From: Dehalococcoidia bacterium
GTDB taxonomy: Bacteria; Chloroflexota; Dehalococcoidia; DSTF01; JACRBR01
Length of the DNA stretch: 50,842 nucleotides
Assembly (NCBI GenBank): GCA_040902535.1
Contig: JBBDXD010000004.1
Coordinates: 1-50,842 of the forward strand
Direction of reading: 5' to 3'
Both the position numbers and the translations under genes were made by a program. Of the stretch, positions 9,401 through 16,365 are shown in pieces; the first letter of the stretch is position 1; the number at the start of each line of letters is the position of its first letter. A model generated the notes under the pieces. That model was not told the origin of the DNA, did not search any database, and saw only the letters and a list, made by a program, of their open reading frames with translations.

Positions 9401-9651
9401 TTCTGATAGCGCTGCTTCTCACCGAGCATCGTGTGGTAGCGCTGGTAGAGGTCCTTGTACGAGCGTCCCCACGCGTGGTGCACGGCCATCGGGTTGTTGG
9501 CCGTGATCGGTCCGTCGATGAACGACCAGCGCCGCTCCGACGCGTCGTTGCGGCTGATGTACTTCTCGATCATGCGCTCCTGCCGCCACCACTCGAGCAG
9601 ACGCTTCTCCATGTCGACGAAGGATGGTCGCGTGGATACGGGTTGGAGCAT
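6448..9651 (-). CDS. ileS: Isoleucyl-tRNA synthetase with altered HIGH motif
   Basis: A class Ia aminoacyl-tRNA synthetase of 1067 residues that charges tRNA-Ile. The catalytic start 'FIDGPITANNPMAVHHAWG' aligns with the HIGH region, but the four residues are A-V-H-H (about residues 56-59) instead of H-x-G-H. The KMSKS loop is 'MHKSKGN' near residue 600. CxxC pairs ('CPRC', 'CWRC', 'CTNC', 'CGKC') are present, and the C-terminal extension is long as in type-2 IleRS. The ATG at 9651 was chosen over one at 9660: AAGGA lies 8 nt before it, the ribosome site overlaps the stop of the DUF559 gene, and 'MLQPVS' matches the usual IleRS N-terminus. An isoleucine T-box lies upstream. Confidence 0.95.
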   Translation of the reverse strand: MLQPVSTRPSFVDMEKRLLEWWRQERMIEKYISRNDASERRWSFIDGPITANNPMAVHHAWGRSYKDLYQRYHTMLGEKQRYQNGFDCQGLWIEVEVEKEHGFKSKKDIIAYGIDKFVDDCKARVQRFAGIQTEQSIRLGYWMDWDNSYYTNSDENNYTIWHFLKTCFERGYVYKGHDVMPWCPRCATGLSEHEIVTEGYQQVTHASVYVKFPLLDRAGESLLVWTTTPWTLPGNVASAVHPELTYLKVRQGEDVLYVSKGAAKTALKGDHEVLAEVTGASLVGLRYSGPFDELPAQAGIEHTVISWDEVSDDEGTGIVHIAPGCGKEDFALSKELGLAVIAPTDDEGVYLEGFDALSGRSVSDDATRDAIFDSLRQKGAMYRTQQYLHRYPHCWRCGTELIFRLVDEWFISMDELRHQIAEVTKEIRWIPDFGLARELDWLKNMDDWMISKKRYYGLALPIYDCTNCGTFEVIGSEVELKERAVAGWEQFEGHSPHKPWIDAVKIACGKCGEAVSRIPDVGNPWLDAGIVPFSTLNYRHDRSHWEQWFPADFITEAFPGQFRNWFYSLLTMATALEHRPPFRCVLGHAMVRDEHGEEMHKSKGNAIWFEDAADNMGVDVMRWMFFRQNPAYNINFGYGPADEVRRSLFLTLWNTYAFFVTYATLDGWSPLSESSAGFQPARINGTDTTPAEEAIPYTELDRWLLSELHQLVVDVTAALDDFDALAATKRFESFVENLSNWYVRRSRRRFWKSESDTDKQAAYATLYEALLTTARLLAPFTPFLAEEMYQNLVRSFDASEPQSVHLTDWPVADQSKVDRTLSDETKLVMRVASLGRAARAKAQLKVRQPVAELFVKLPTMMEEHALEHLAPQLLDELNVKDLRIIRDETDFLRFEVKPNLKALGQKYGREVQDIAKALQSMPAADLADVARAVQDGRTVDIAGKTLEPDELLVNGREKEGFASASDDGVVVIVSTEMTPELEQEGLAREIVHRIQNLRKDAGFEIADRIRTYYAGDGNLRDVMERFGDYVRQETLSVALEQAPPPAAAHAETANVDGREVTLGVVRA

Positions 9652-9656
9652 TGACT

Positions 9657-10088
9657 TCATCCTTGATTCGGCGGCTTGCGCGTGCGAACCTCACCCCGCG
9701 GCCCCCTCTCCGTCGAACGGAGAGGGGGAGCTTGGGGTGTGAGGTTGGTATTGATGCTGGTGAGTACGCGTTCGATGTCGGTGCGCACTAGATCGTCAGA
9801 GACGCGAATCACGCGGTATCCGAGGGACTCGAGGATCTGCTGGCGTTCTTGATCGGCGCTCCTCTGGGACTCGTGGATCCCACCGTCTACTTCGACGATG
9901 AGGCGCTCGTCGGAACAGAAGAAGTCAACGACGAACGTCCCGTTAGCGTGCTGGCGACGAAACTTTCGACCATCGACACGTCGTCCACGCAGATGCTGCC
10001 ACAAGATCTGCTCGCCGGGAGTCGACGATCTCCTCAGGTTGCGCGCGACCTCCAGCATGCGCAGGCGCACGCCATTCGGAACATGCAT
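9657..10088 (-). CDS. DUF559 (Vsr-like nuclease fold) protein inside the ileS unit
   Basis: A 143-residue DUF559-type protein. The restriction-endonuclease-like core is clear: 'RSSTPGEQILWQHLRGRRV', then 'FVVDFFCSDERLIVEVDG' with the Asp and E-x-D acidic residues of a PD-(D/E)xK site, then 'DQERQQILESLGYRVIRV'. The last about 20 residues (from 'LTPQAPPLRS') are encoded by a palindromic repeat, so the tail is probably acquired with that repeat. The ATG at 10088 is the first in the conserved part; the frame stays open upstream only through repeat and T-box sequence. It sits between the T-box terminator and ileS, and its stop overlaps the ileS ribosome site. Catalytic activity is not proven for this family. 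Confidence 0.8.
   Translation of the reverse strand: MHVPNGVRLRMLEVARNLRRSSTPGEQILWQHLRGRRVDGRKFRRQHANGTFVVDFFCSDERLIVEVDGGIHESQRSADQERQQILESLGYRVIRVSDDLVRTDIERVLTSINTNLTPQAPPLRSTERGPRGEVRTRKPPNQG
9687..9746. repeat. Palindromic repeat, DUF559 3' copy
   Basis: The sequence reads CCTCACCCC, then CCCCCTCTCCG, a TCGAA loop, CGGAGAGGGGG and GGGGTGTGAGG: a long hairpin with two nested stems. It lies inside the DUF559 reading frame. A second copy of the same motif family is at 10118-10166 on the other side of the gene. Confidence 0.75.
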
Positions 10089-10117
10089 ACGTTCGCGCTG
10101 ACTTGCCAAGTCTCTGT

Positions 10118-10166
10118 CCTCGCTTCCCCCTCTTCGCGTGACGGAGAGGGGGTTAGGGGGTGAGGT
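10118..10166. repeat. Palindromic repeat, DUF559 5' copy
   Basis: On the minus strand this reads CTCACCCCCTAACCCCCTCT followed by a complementary GAGGGGGAAGCGAGG arm. It is the partner of the repeat at 9687-9746. Together they bracket the DUF559 gene. Confidence 0.75.
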
Positions 10167-10202
10167 CCTTCGTCGCCTCGCCCGATTCCATCTCGCGGGA
10201 CA

Positions 10203-10478
10203 AACGAAAAACCCGCCCTCTGACACAGTCAGGGACGGGTCGAACGATCGCCCGCGGTACCACCCTGGTTGCCCGCTTGCACAGCGAGCCACCTCATCCG
10301 GACGCCAACACGCCCTGCCCTGCTAACGGGGGATTCCGGAGCGGCTTACTTCGCCCGCTGGCGGTTCTGCTGCCCGGCTCGGGAGGGATCTTCGATCGTC
10401 GCGTCTGCGTCCGGCTCGCACCGTGCCCGGACTCGCTTGGCAGCGTGTGACGACGTACTCGTCTCCGTCATCGCCTGT
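10203..10478 (-). promoter_or_regulatory. T-box riboswitch, isoleucine specifier, ileS unit
   Basis: A tRNA-sensing leader on the minus strand. The invariant antiterminator sequence AGGGTGGTACCGCG lies at 10252-10265 (reverse complement). The Stem I signature GGTGCGAG is present. The specifier region reads GAAG-ATC-CCTCCCGAG, placing an AUC (Ile) codon at 10389-10387. An intrinsic terminator follows. The established mechanism is that uncharged tRNA-Ile pairs with the leader and favours read-through. The first gene downstream is DUF559 and not ileS. Confidence 0.92.
10207..10239 (-). terminator. T-box attenuator terminator (ileS unit)
   Basis: On the minus strand CCCGTCCCTGAC pairs with GTCAGAGGGCGGG and is followed by TTTTTCG. 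It immediately follows the T-box motif and is its terminator arm. Confidence 0.85.
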
Positions 10479-10484
10479 GCACGC

Positions 10485-10513
10485 AGTATAGGAAAGCGGC
10501 GTTAACGCGACAA
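10485..10513 (-). promoter_or_regulatory. Promoter of the T-box/DUF559/ileS unit
   Basis: Minus strand: TTGTCG (10513-10508), 17-nt spacer, TATACT (10490-10485). The expected transcript start near 10478 matches the 5' end of the T-box fold. Confidence 0.65.
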
Positions 10514-10541
10514 ATCAGGGTTTACCCGAACGTCGCGAGGT

Positions 10542-11738
10542 TCAGATGCGGTCGCTGTTCCAGAAGTGCAGGGGCGCCTGTCGGAATAGCGAGTCGATGC
10601 GACGGGCGGCGTCGGCGGGCGGGCGCGGACGCACCAGCTTCGTCGCTCGCCGCTGGCCGAGCAGCGCGGCGAGCGTGCCAGCTTCATCGAGCGCGTACGC
10701 GCCGTTGCGGCGGCGGATAGAAACGCTCGCGCCGCTCACGGCGAGCGTCGCCTGTTCGCCGTCCGGTGCGTGCAGCGTGAGCGAAAACGGCTCCCCGCGA
10801 TGTGTCCGCGCACGGTCACGGATCTGCGGCAGCAGCGCGTCGAGCAGGCGATCGAGCGAGACGACGCGCATCATCATCGGATGCGCGACGTGGTCGATGC
10901 CCGTCGACCAGGTGGTCGATGGCAACGAGCGCAGCGCCGTCGCGAGCGCGTGGTCCCCCGGCACCGAGGCCACCAGCGGTGCGCGGAGCGCCTTCGCTCG
11001 CCGTCCGGCCGTCGCGAGCAACGGCGCGATCGCCGGGTCGTGCCCGGGCATGTGCTCACCTTCGAGGATCTGATAGTCGTCGGGACGCGATCGAGCGCGA
11101 AGGTATGCGACGGGGCGACCCGCCCGCTCGGCAACGACGCATCCAGCGTGATCCTCTCCGAGCCACGTTTGCGCATCACGCCAGATCGATTCGGTGCGGA
11201 CGATCGCCCCCGACGTTCCGACGGTCGCCGTGCGATAGATGCGCAGCAGCGACGCTACGTCGTCGGGTTCGACCGGCCGGATGGCGTAGATGCCATCTAC
11301 CGGTGTGGCCGCGGCTTCCTGAGGGCGGACACGGAAACCAGGCTGCTCGACCACGCGAAATCCGACGCGCTCGTAGAAGCTCACGCGGTCCGTGAACAGG
11401 TACGCGACCACCATGCCCAGCCGGTGCATCTCCTGTATTGCGTCGTACAGCAGGACGGTCGCGTAGCCGCTGCCCTCGTGCTGTGGCAGCGTGGCGACGG
11501 AACCGATGCCCCCGGCGCGCACGGGTGCGCCGCGCACGAGCATCGTCCGCGCAAAGACGCGCACATGTGCGACGATCCGCCCATCGACCTCGGCGACGCG
11601 CGCATGGCGCCAGCGGCACGTCGAATCGCGTTCGGTCTGCGCCATGAACAGCTCAATCGGCGTATCGAACGCCGCGTTGAGCACGTCGTAGATCTGGGGG
11701 AGGTCGCCGGGGCGAGCGGAGCGGATACGAAGCGCCAT
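10542..11738 (-). CDS. Eis-like GNAT acetyltransferase
   Basis: A 398-residue protein built like the Eis family: an N-terminal GNAT domain, a second GNAT-like domain, and a C-terminal sterol-carrier-like domain. The acetyl-CoA loop is seen in 'VATLPQHEGSGYATVLLYDA' (V-x-x-x-x-x-x-G/S-x-G/A form), followed by 'YLFTDRVSFYERVGFRVV', the Eis-type tyrosine/phenylalanine block. Eis proteins acetylate amines, including those of aminoglycosides; whether this one does so is unknown. The chosen ATG at 11738 opens the conserved 'MALRIRSARPGDL'; the 12 codons upstream look non-coding. It is divergent from the cofG promoter. Confidence 0.85.
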   Translation of the reverse strand: MALRIRSARPGDLPQIYDVLNAAFDTPIELFMAQTERDSTCRWRHARVAEVDGRIVAHVRVFARTMLVRGAPVRAGGIGSVATLPQHEGSGYATVLLYDAIQEMHRLGMVVAYLFTDRVSFYERVGFRVVEQPGFRVRPQEAAATPVDGIYAIRPVEPDDVASLLRIYRTATVGTSGAIVRTESIWRDAQTWLGEDHAGCVVAERAGRPVAYLRARSRPDDYQILEGEHMPGHDPAIAPLLATAGRRAKALRAPLVASVPGDHALATALRSLPSTTWSTGIDHVAHPMMMRVVSLDRLLDALLPQIRDRARTHRGEPFSLTLHAPDGEQATLAVSGASVSIRRRNGAYALDEAGTLAALLGQRRATKLVRPRPPADAARRIDSLFRQAPLHFWNSDRI

Positions 11739-11794
11739 CGGCGCGGATCGTAGCACGTCGGTTCCCACGCCCAACTTCCGCCTGTGGCGTCCAG

Positions 11795-11823
11795 TTGACC
11801 CGCCACGCTGCGCTGCGTAAGAT
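11795..11823 (+). promoter_or_regulatory. cofGH promoter
   Basis: TTGACC (11795-11800), a 17-nt spacer and TAAGAT (11818-11823) make a good housekeeping-type promoter. A transcript start near 11830 would give a leader of about 130 nt before cofG. Confidence 0.7.
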
Positions 11824-11829
11824 CGGTAG

Positions 11830-11936
11830 GTTAACTCTGGTTATTCGACCTGGCGGGTCGTACCTGCCGGCGGTGAGAGCCGGTCGCCGGGCCGTGGAGC
11901 GCACAGGAATGCGCGTCTTGCGGTGCGGCTTTTTTG
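11830..11936 (+). promoter_or_regulatory. Structured cofGH leader with possible attenuator
   Basis: The leader holds several hairpins: GGCGGG/CCTGCC (with one G-U pair), CCGGCG/CGCCGG, and GCGCA (11899-11903) with TGCGC (11910-11914). A T6 run stands at 11930-11935. The pairing CGCAC (11900-11904) with GTGCG (11923-11927), next to the T-run, would exclude the GCGCA/TGCGC hairpin, so two alternative folds are possible. No known riboswitch class is recognised. Confidence 0.35.
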
Positions 11937-11959
11937 TCGCCCGCACAGGTCGAGGACGG

Positions 11960-13156
11960 ATGACACAACTCGTCGAAACAGGCATTCCGGATATCCTTCG
12001 CCGCGCTGAGCGAGGCGAGCGGTTGTCGCCGCATGACGGCTATCGCCTGCTCAACGCCGACGCTACGGAACTGACGGAGATCATGGCGGCCGCGTCGCGC
12101 CTGCGCGATCGTGTCCATGGCCGCACGGTCACGTACTCGCGCAAGGTGTTCATCCCCCTGACGAACCTCTGCCGCCAGAAGTGCGGCTACTGCACCTTCG
12201 CCCGCGGCCCGCGCGACCCGATCGCGCACACCATGTCGCCGGACGAAGTGCTCGCCGTCGCGCGGCAGGGCGCGCGGCAGGGTTGCAAGGAGGCGCTGTT
12301 CTCGCTCGGCGAGCGCCCCGAAGAGATCTACGACTTCGTCCGCGACGATCTTGCGCGCTACGGTCACACGACCACGTCGTCGTACCTGCGCGAGATGTGC
12401 GACCTGGTGCTGCGCGAGACCGGGCTGATGCCGCACGTCAACCAGGGCGTCATGGAAGCCGACGAGATCACTGCGCTGCGCGACGTCAGCGTGTCGATGG
12501 GGATGATGCTCGAGACGGTGTCGATGCGGTTGCACGAGAAGGGCATGGCGCACTGGAACTGCCCCGGCAAGATCCCCGAAGAGCGCCTGCGCACGATGCG
12601 CTTCGCCGGCGAACAGAAGGTCGCCTGGACGACAGGCATCCTCATTGGGATCGGTGAGACGCGGGAAGAGCGTGTCGACTCGCTGCAGGCGATCCGCGAC
12701 CTGCACGACGAGTACGGCCACATACAGGAAGTCATCATCCAGAACTTCCGTGTCAAGGAAGACATCGCGATGCGGCACAAGGACGAGCCGAGCGTCTTCG
12801 AGATGCTGCGCACCATTGCCACCGCTCGCTTGATGCTCGGCTCAGAGATGAACCTCCAGGCGCCGCCGAACCTGACTCCCGACGCGCACGGTATGTACCT
12901 GCTCGCCGGCATCAACGACTGGGGCGGCATCTCGCCGGTCACGAAGGACTTCATCAACCCGGAACGGCCATGGCCCGCGCTTGCCGACTTGCGCGAGACA
13001 TGCGCCGATGCCGGCTTCGAGCTGCGTGAGCGGCTCGGACTTTATCCGGAATACATTCGAGAGGACACAGGCTTCATACCCGAGGCGTTCCGCCCGGCGA
13101 TCGGTCGCCTTGCGGACGCGGATGGACTCGTGAAAAGAGAGGAAGAGCGATGGTGA
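11960..13156 (+). CDS. cofG: FO synthase subunit CofG (radical SAM)
   Basis: A 398-residue radical SAM enzyme. Together with CofH it makes 7,8-didemethyl-8-hydroxy-5-deazariboflavin (FO), the light-absorbing core of coenzyme F420. The 4Fe-4S ligands are in 'NLCRQKCGYCTF' (C-x3-C-x2-C, about residues 72-79). The segments 'LMPHVNQGVM', 'TGILIGIGETREER' and 'DWGGISPVTKDFINPERPWP' are CofG family marks. The ATG at 11960 follows CGAGGACGG; the open frame upstream runs through the leader. The gene overlaps cofH by 7 nt, so the two are translated together. CofG and CofH are separate here, unlike the fused FbiC of actinobacteria. Confidence 0.93.
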   Translation: MTQLVETGIPDILRRAERGERLSPHDGYRLLNADATELTEIMAAASRLRDRVHGRTVTYSRKVFIPLTNLCRQKCGYCTFARGPRDPIAHTMSPDEVLAVARQGARQGCKEALFSLGERPEEIYDFVRDDLARYGHTTTSSYLREMCDLVLRETGLMPHVNQGVMEADEITALRDVSVSMGMMLETVSMRLHEKGMAHWNCPGKIPEERLRTMRFAGEQKVAWTTGILIGIGETREERVDSLQAIRDLHDEYGHIQEVIIQNFRVKEDIAMRHKDEPSVFEMLRTIATARLMLGSEMNLQAPPNLTPDAHGMYLLAGINDWGGISPVTKDFINPERPWPALADLRETCADAGFELRERLGLYPEYIREDTGFIPEAFRPAIGRLADADGLVKREEERW

Positions 13157-14475
13157 ACGGTGACACGAACAGGGCAGAAACCGGCGACAGTGTCGCGTGG
13201 TCGCGCGCGATGCCCGTCGAGGGCGAGATCGCGCGAATCCTCGACCGCGCGTTGGATGGCGAAGATATCAACGTCGACGAAGCGACGGCGCTTTTCGGGG
13301 CACAGGGCGCGTCGCTCAACGCCGTGATCCTGACGGCTGATGAGCTGCGGCGACGCACCGTCGGTGATGTCGTGACGTACGTGATCAACCGCAACATCAA
13401 CTTCACGAACGTCTGCATCAAGCACTGCGGATTCTGCGCGTTCAGCCGCGACCACCGCACCGAAGAGGGCTACTTCCTTCCGATGCACGAGGTGATTCGG
13501 CGCGCGCGCGAGGCGTATGACCTGGGGGCGCGTGAGATCTGCGTGCAGGCGGGGTTGCCGCCGAAGATGGACGGCTACTACTACGTCGAGCTGACGAAGG
13601 CGATCAAGGCCGAGATGCCCGACATGCACATCCACGGCTTCTCGCCCGAAGAAGTGCTCTACGGCTCGATACGCGCCCGCTGTTCGATCGAGGAGTATCT
13701 CGTCGCGCTCAAGAACGCCGGCGTCGGCAGCCTGCCCGGAACCTCGGCCGAGATCCTAGACCAGGATGTGCGCGACAAGATCGCGCCCGGGCGTATCACG
13801 AAAGATCAGTGGATCGACGTCGTGACGACAGCGCACCGGGCGGGCATCCCGACGACCTCGACGATTATGTACGGCCACATCGAGACGCTGCGGCAGCGCG
13901 CCGCGCACATCGTGCTGCTCCGGGACATCCAGCAGGAGACCGGAGGGTTCACGGAGTTCGTGCCGCTGAGCTTCGTGCACAGCGAAGCGCCGATGTACGA
14001 GAAGCAACTCATCGAGGGCATCGCGCCCGGCGCGACGGGCGCCGAAGTGATGAAGATGTACGCCGTGTCGCGCATCGTGCTGAACAACTGGATCCCGAAC
14101 CTGCAGGCATCGTGGGTGAAGGAAGGACCGAAGCTCGCGCAGATGGCACTCAACGCCGGATGCAATGACTTCATGGGCACGCTCATCAACGAGAGCATCT
14201 CCACATCGGCGGGCGCGATCTACGGTCAGCGCATGGCACCCCGCGAGATGCGCGACGTCATCCGTGACATCGGACGGATCCCGGCCGAGCGCAACACGTT
14301 GTACGGCATCGTCCGCGAGTTCGGCTCAGCGCCCGATGACCATTACGACCCTCTGGACCACGTGATCGGCGAAGGGGACGCGCGATTCGGATCGTACGTC
14401 CAACTCGTCGAATCGACGGACTTCAAGTTCGCGGACCATTATCGTCCGGCACAGCCGGCGGCGGCGCCACGCTGA
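13150..14475 (+). CDS. cofH: FO synthase subunit CofH (radical SAM)
   Basis: A 441-residue radical SAM enzyme that joins tyrosine-derived and ribityl-uracil parts in FO synthesis. The cluster ligands are in 'NVCIKHCGFCAF' (C-x3-C-x2-C). 'AREICVQAGLPPKMDGYYY', 'DMHIHGFSPEEV', 'SLPGTSAEILDQDVR' and 'TSTIMYGHIE' are typical of CofH. It overlaps the end of cofG. Its presence implies that the cell makes F420 or FO, which fits the luciferase-like oxidoreductase at 32-33 kb. No cofC, cofD or cofE was found in the window, so the later steps must be encoded elsewhere. Confidence 0.93.
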   Translation: MVNGDTNRAETGDSVAWSRAMPVEGEIARILDRALDGEDINVDEATALFGAQGASLNAVILTADELRRRTVGDVVTYVINRNINFTNVCIKHCGFCAFSRDHRTEEGYFLPMHEVIRRAREAYDLGAREICVQAGLPPKMDGYYYVELTKAIKAEMPDMHIHGFSPEEVLYGSIRARCSIEEYLVALKNAGVGSLPGTSAEILDQDVRDKIAPGRITKDQWIDVVTTAHRAGIPTTSTIMYGHIETLRQRAAHIVLLRDIQQETGGFTEFVPLSFVHSEAPMYEKQLIEGIAPGATGAEVMKMYAVSRIVLNNWIPNLQASWVKEGPKLAQMALNAGCNDFMGTLINESISTSAGAIYGQRMAPREMRDVIRDIGRIPAERNTLYGIVREFGSAPDDHYDPLDHVIGEGDARFGSYVQLVESTDFKFADHYRPAQPAAAPR

Positions 14476-14668
14476 ACAGAATGCCGCTCCTCGCGGCGCT
14501 GCGCATGGATGCGCGTTCCAGCGGCTAATAGCTCCCGCCGCGAGCTTTGTAGCCGAGTCGCGGTTGACGGCCGCCAGCGTTTGTCGTGCTCTTAACGAGT
14601 TTGAAGCACCCTCCTTGCGTCCCGTTCGTCATACTGGATCACGACACAAGGCGGCGGAGGAGGTCGGC

Positions 14669-15841
14669 GTGCAGTACGGATATCAATACCCGGAGCCTGA
14701 GTCCCAGCCACGGCGGCCGCGCTTGGGCGCGACGTTCCTCACGGTCGTCTTGAGCATGATCGTCGGCGGATTGATCGTCGGGGGCGTCACCTGGGCGATC
14801 GAGGACGACGGCGGCGGCGGCAGTCCGGCGACCGTCTCCGACAACACCGGCGTGCCGGTCAGCGAAGGCGACGACAATCCGGCAGTCGTGACGACCGATT
14901 TCACTGAGTTGTACCAGTCGGTGCGGGATTCGGTCGTGCGGATCACCACGGGTGACGTCGATAGCAGCCCGTTCTCGGTGCCGCAGGAGGGACTCGGATC
15001 CGGCGTGGTCATCGACGCCGAGGGCAACATTCTCACAAACTTCCACGTCGTCCGCGGCTTCGAGCAGGTGACGGTCACGTTCGCGGACGGCTCGACTGCC
15101 GCCGGCGAGGTCGTCGGGAGCGACCCGGGCAATGACATCGCCATGGTCCAGGTCGACGTCGATCCGGACGTGCTCAGCCCGGCGACGCTCGGCGATTCGA
15201 GCGCGGTCCGCATCGGTGAGTCGGTAGCGGCCCTCGGCAATCCGTTCGGCCTCGACGGCTCGTTCACCACCGGCGTCATCAGCGGCACCGGCCGCACGCT
15301 GGCTTCGAGCAGCACCGGCCGCCCGATCCGCAACCTGCTTCAGACGGACACGGCCGTGAATCCTGGCAACTCGGGCGGGGCGCTGTTCAACCTTCGCGGT
15401 GAGGTCATTGGCATCAACACGGCGATCGAAAATCCCAACGGCACCGGCTTCGTCGGGATCGCGTACGCGGTGCCGATCAACACGCCGAAACGCTTCCTTA
15501 CCGAACTGATCAGCGGTGAGGGCATCGATCACCCACGGCTCGGCATCTCCGGGCGCACGTTGACGCAGTCCGAAGCGGCGGATCTCAGCGTGCCGCATGG
15601 CGTAGCGGTGATCTCCGTCGATCCGGACAGCGCTGCCGACGACGCTGGGCTGCGGCCATCCGAGAACGGCGGCGGCGACGTCATCGTCGAAATAGACGGC
15701 CAGGCCATGGAGTCGTTCGAAGACCTCGCCGATTACATCGATTCAAAGAGCACCGGCGACGGCGTGACGCTGAAAGTACACAGGGACGGCGAGGACATCG
15801 AGTTGCAGGCGACGCTGCGCTCGTGGGACTCGTCGGCGTAA
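14669..15841 (+). CDS. HtrA/DegP-like membrane-anchored serine protease
   Basis: A 390-residue protein: a short cytoplasmic tail, one membrane segment ('FLTVVLSMIVGGLIVGGVTWA'), a low-complexity linker, a trypsin-fold protease domain and a C-terminal PDZ domain. The catalytic triad is visible: His in 'TNFHVVRG', Asp in 'DPGNDIAMVQ' and Ser in 'NPGNSGGALF'. The PDZ domain carries 'RLGISGRTL' and 'AGLRPSENGGGDVIVEIDG'. Such proteases handle misfolded proteins outside the membrane. The GTG at 14669 was chosen because a perfect GGAGGAGGT lies just before it; the frame upstream is open but lacks such a site. A strong terminator follows. Confidence 0.9.
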   Translation: MQYGYQYPEPESQPRRPRLGATFLTVVLSMIVGGLIVGGVTWAIEDDGGGGSPATVSDNTGVPVSEGDDNPAVVTTDFTELYQSVRDSVVRITTGDVDSSPFSVPQEGLGSGVVIDAEGNILTNFHVVRGFEQVTVTFADGSTAAGEVVGSDPGNDIAMVQVDVDPDVLSPATLGDSSAVRIGESVAALGNPFGLDGSFTTGVISGTGRTLASSSTGRPIRNLLQTDTAVNPGNSGGALFNLRGEVIGINTAIENPNGTGFVGIAYAVPINTPKRFLTELISGEGIDHPRLGISGRTLTQSEAADLSVPHGVAVISVDPDSAADDAGLRPSENGGGDVIVEIDGQAMESFEDLADYIDSKSTGDGVTLKVHRDGEDIELQATLRSWDSSA

Positions 15842-15905
15842 CGAGGCGACATCGCAGGCCGGCCGGTTCCCCGCCACCAACCCGGCCGCTTGCGTTGCGA
15901 TCAAG

Positions 15906-15940
15906 GAGGCCCGCCGATCGGATCGGCGGGCCTCTTGCTT
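15906..15940 (+). terminator. Intrinsic terminator after the HtrA-like gene
   Basis: GAGGCCCGCCGATC and GATCGGCGGGCCTC form a perfect 14-bp stem with a 1-nt centre, then TTGCTT. It sits between convergent genes and may serve both. Confidence 0.8.
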
Positions 15941-15962
15941 GCACAGGCTACGCACACGGCGG

Positions 15963-16346
15963 TCACGTCCGCGCCGTTGCTCCAGCGATGCCCTCGCCCG
16001 AAGGCAGTTCCGCCTCCCAGCCGTCGTACTCGCCCTTCTGCGACAGAGCGAGTTCGTGCAACGACGCGCGTAGCACGCGGATCGCGTCTCCATCGGGTGC
16101 GTCCGCGCGCCGCGCCACCACAAGGAGGCCGCTATTCATCGGGGCGTCCAACAGGTCGATGTCGAATCCCTGCTTGACGAGTTGCGCCGCTACGACGCGC
16201 GCCTCGTACTCGAGCGCAAAGTAGAGAAAGTGCCGCAACATCAGCGGTCGCGTCATGTCGACGCCGCGCTTGCGCAGTGCGTTGATGGCCACGCCGTCCT
16301 TGTCGGTCTTCGGCCTGTTGCGGAACAGATTGAGAATGAAGCCCAT
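15963..16346 (-). CDS. RraB-like (ribonuclease E inhibitor B family) protein
   Basis: A 127-residue protein resembling the RraB domain family: 'GVDMTRPLMLRHFLYFALE' followed by 'YEARVVAAQLVKQGFDIDLL' gives the typical pattern of a beta strand, 'H-F-Y-F', then a helix with A-x-x-V-A-x-x-L-x-x-x-G. In enterobacteria RraB binds RNase E; outside that group the domain is widespread and its partner is unknown. The ATG at 16346 opens 'MGFILNLFRNRPK'. It starts 19 nt after leuD on the same strand and may be the last gene of the ilv-leu transcript. Confidence 0.65.
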   Translation of the reverse strand: MGFILNLFRNRPKTDKDGVAINALRKRGVDMTRPLMLRHFLYFALEYEARVVAAQLVKQGFDIDLLDAPMNSGLLVVARRADAPDGDAIRVLRASLHELALSQKGEYDGWEAELPSGEGIAGATART

Positions 16347-16365
16347 AGCCGGCCTCGCGCTCGGA

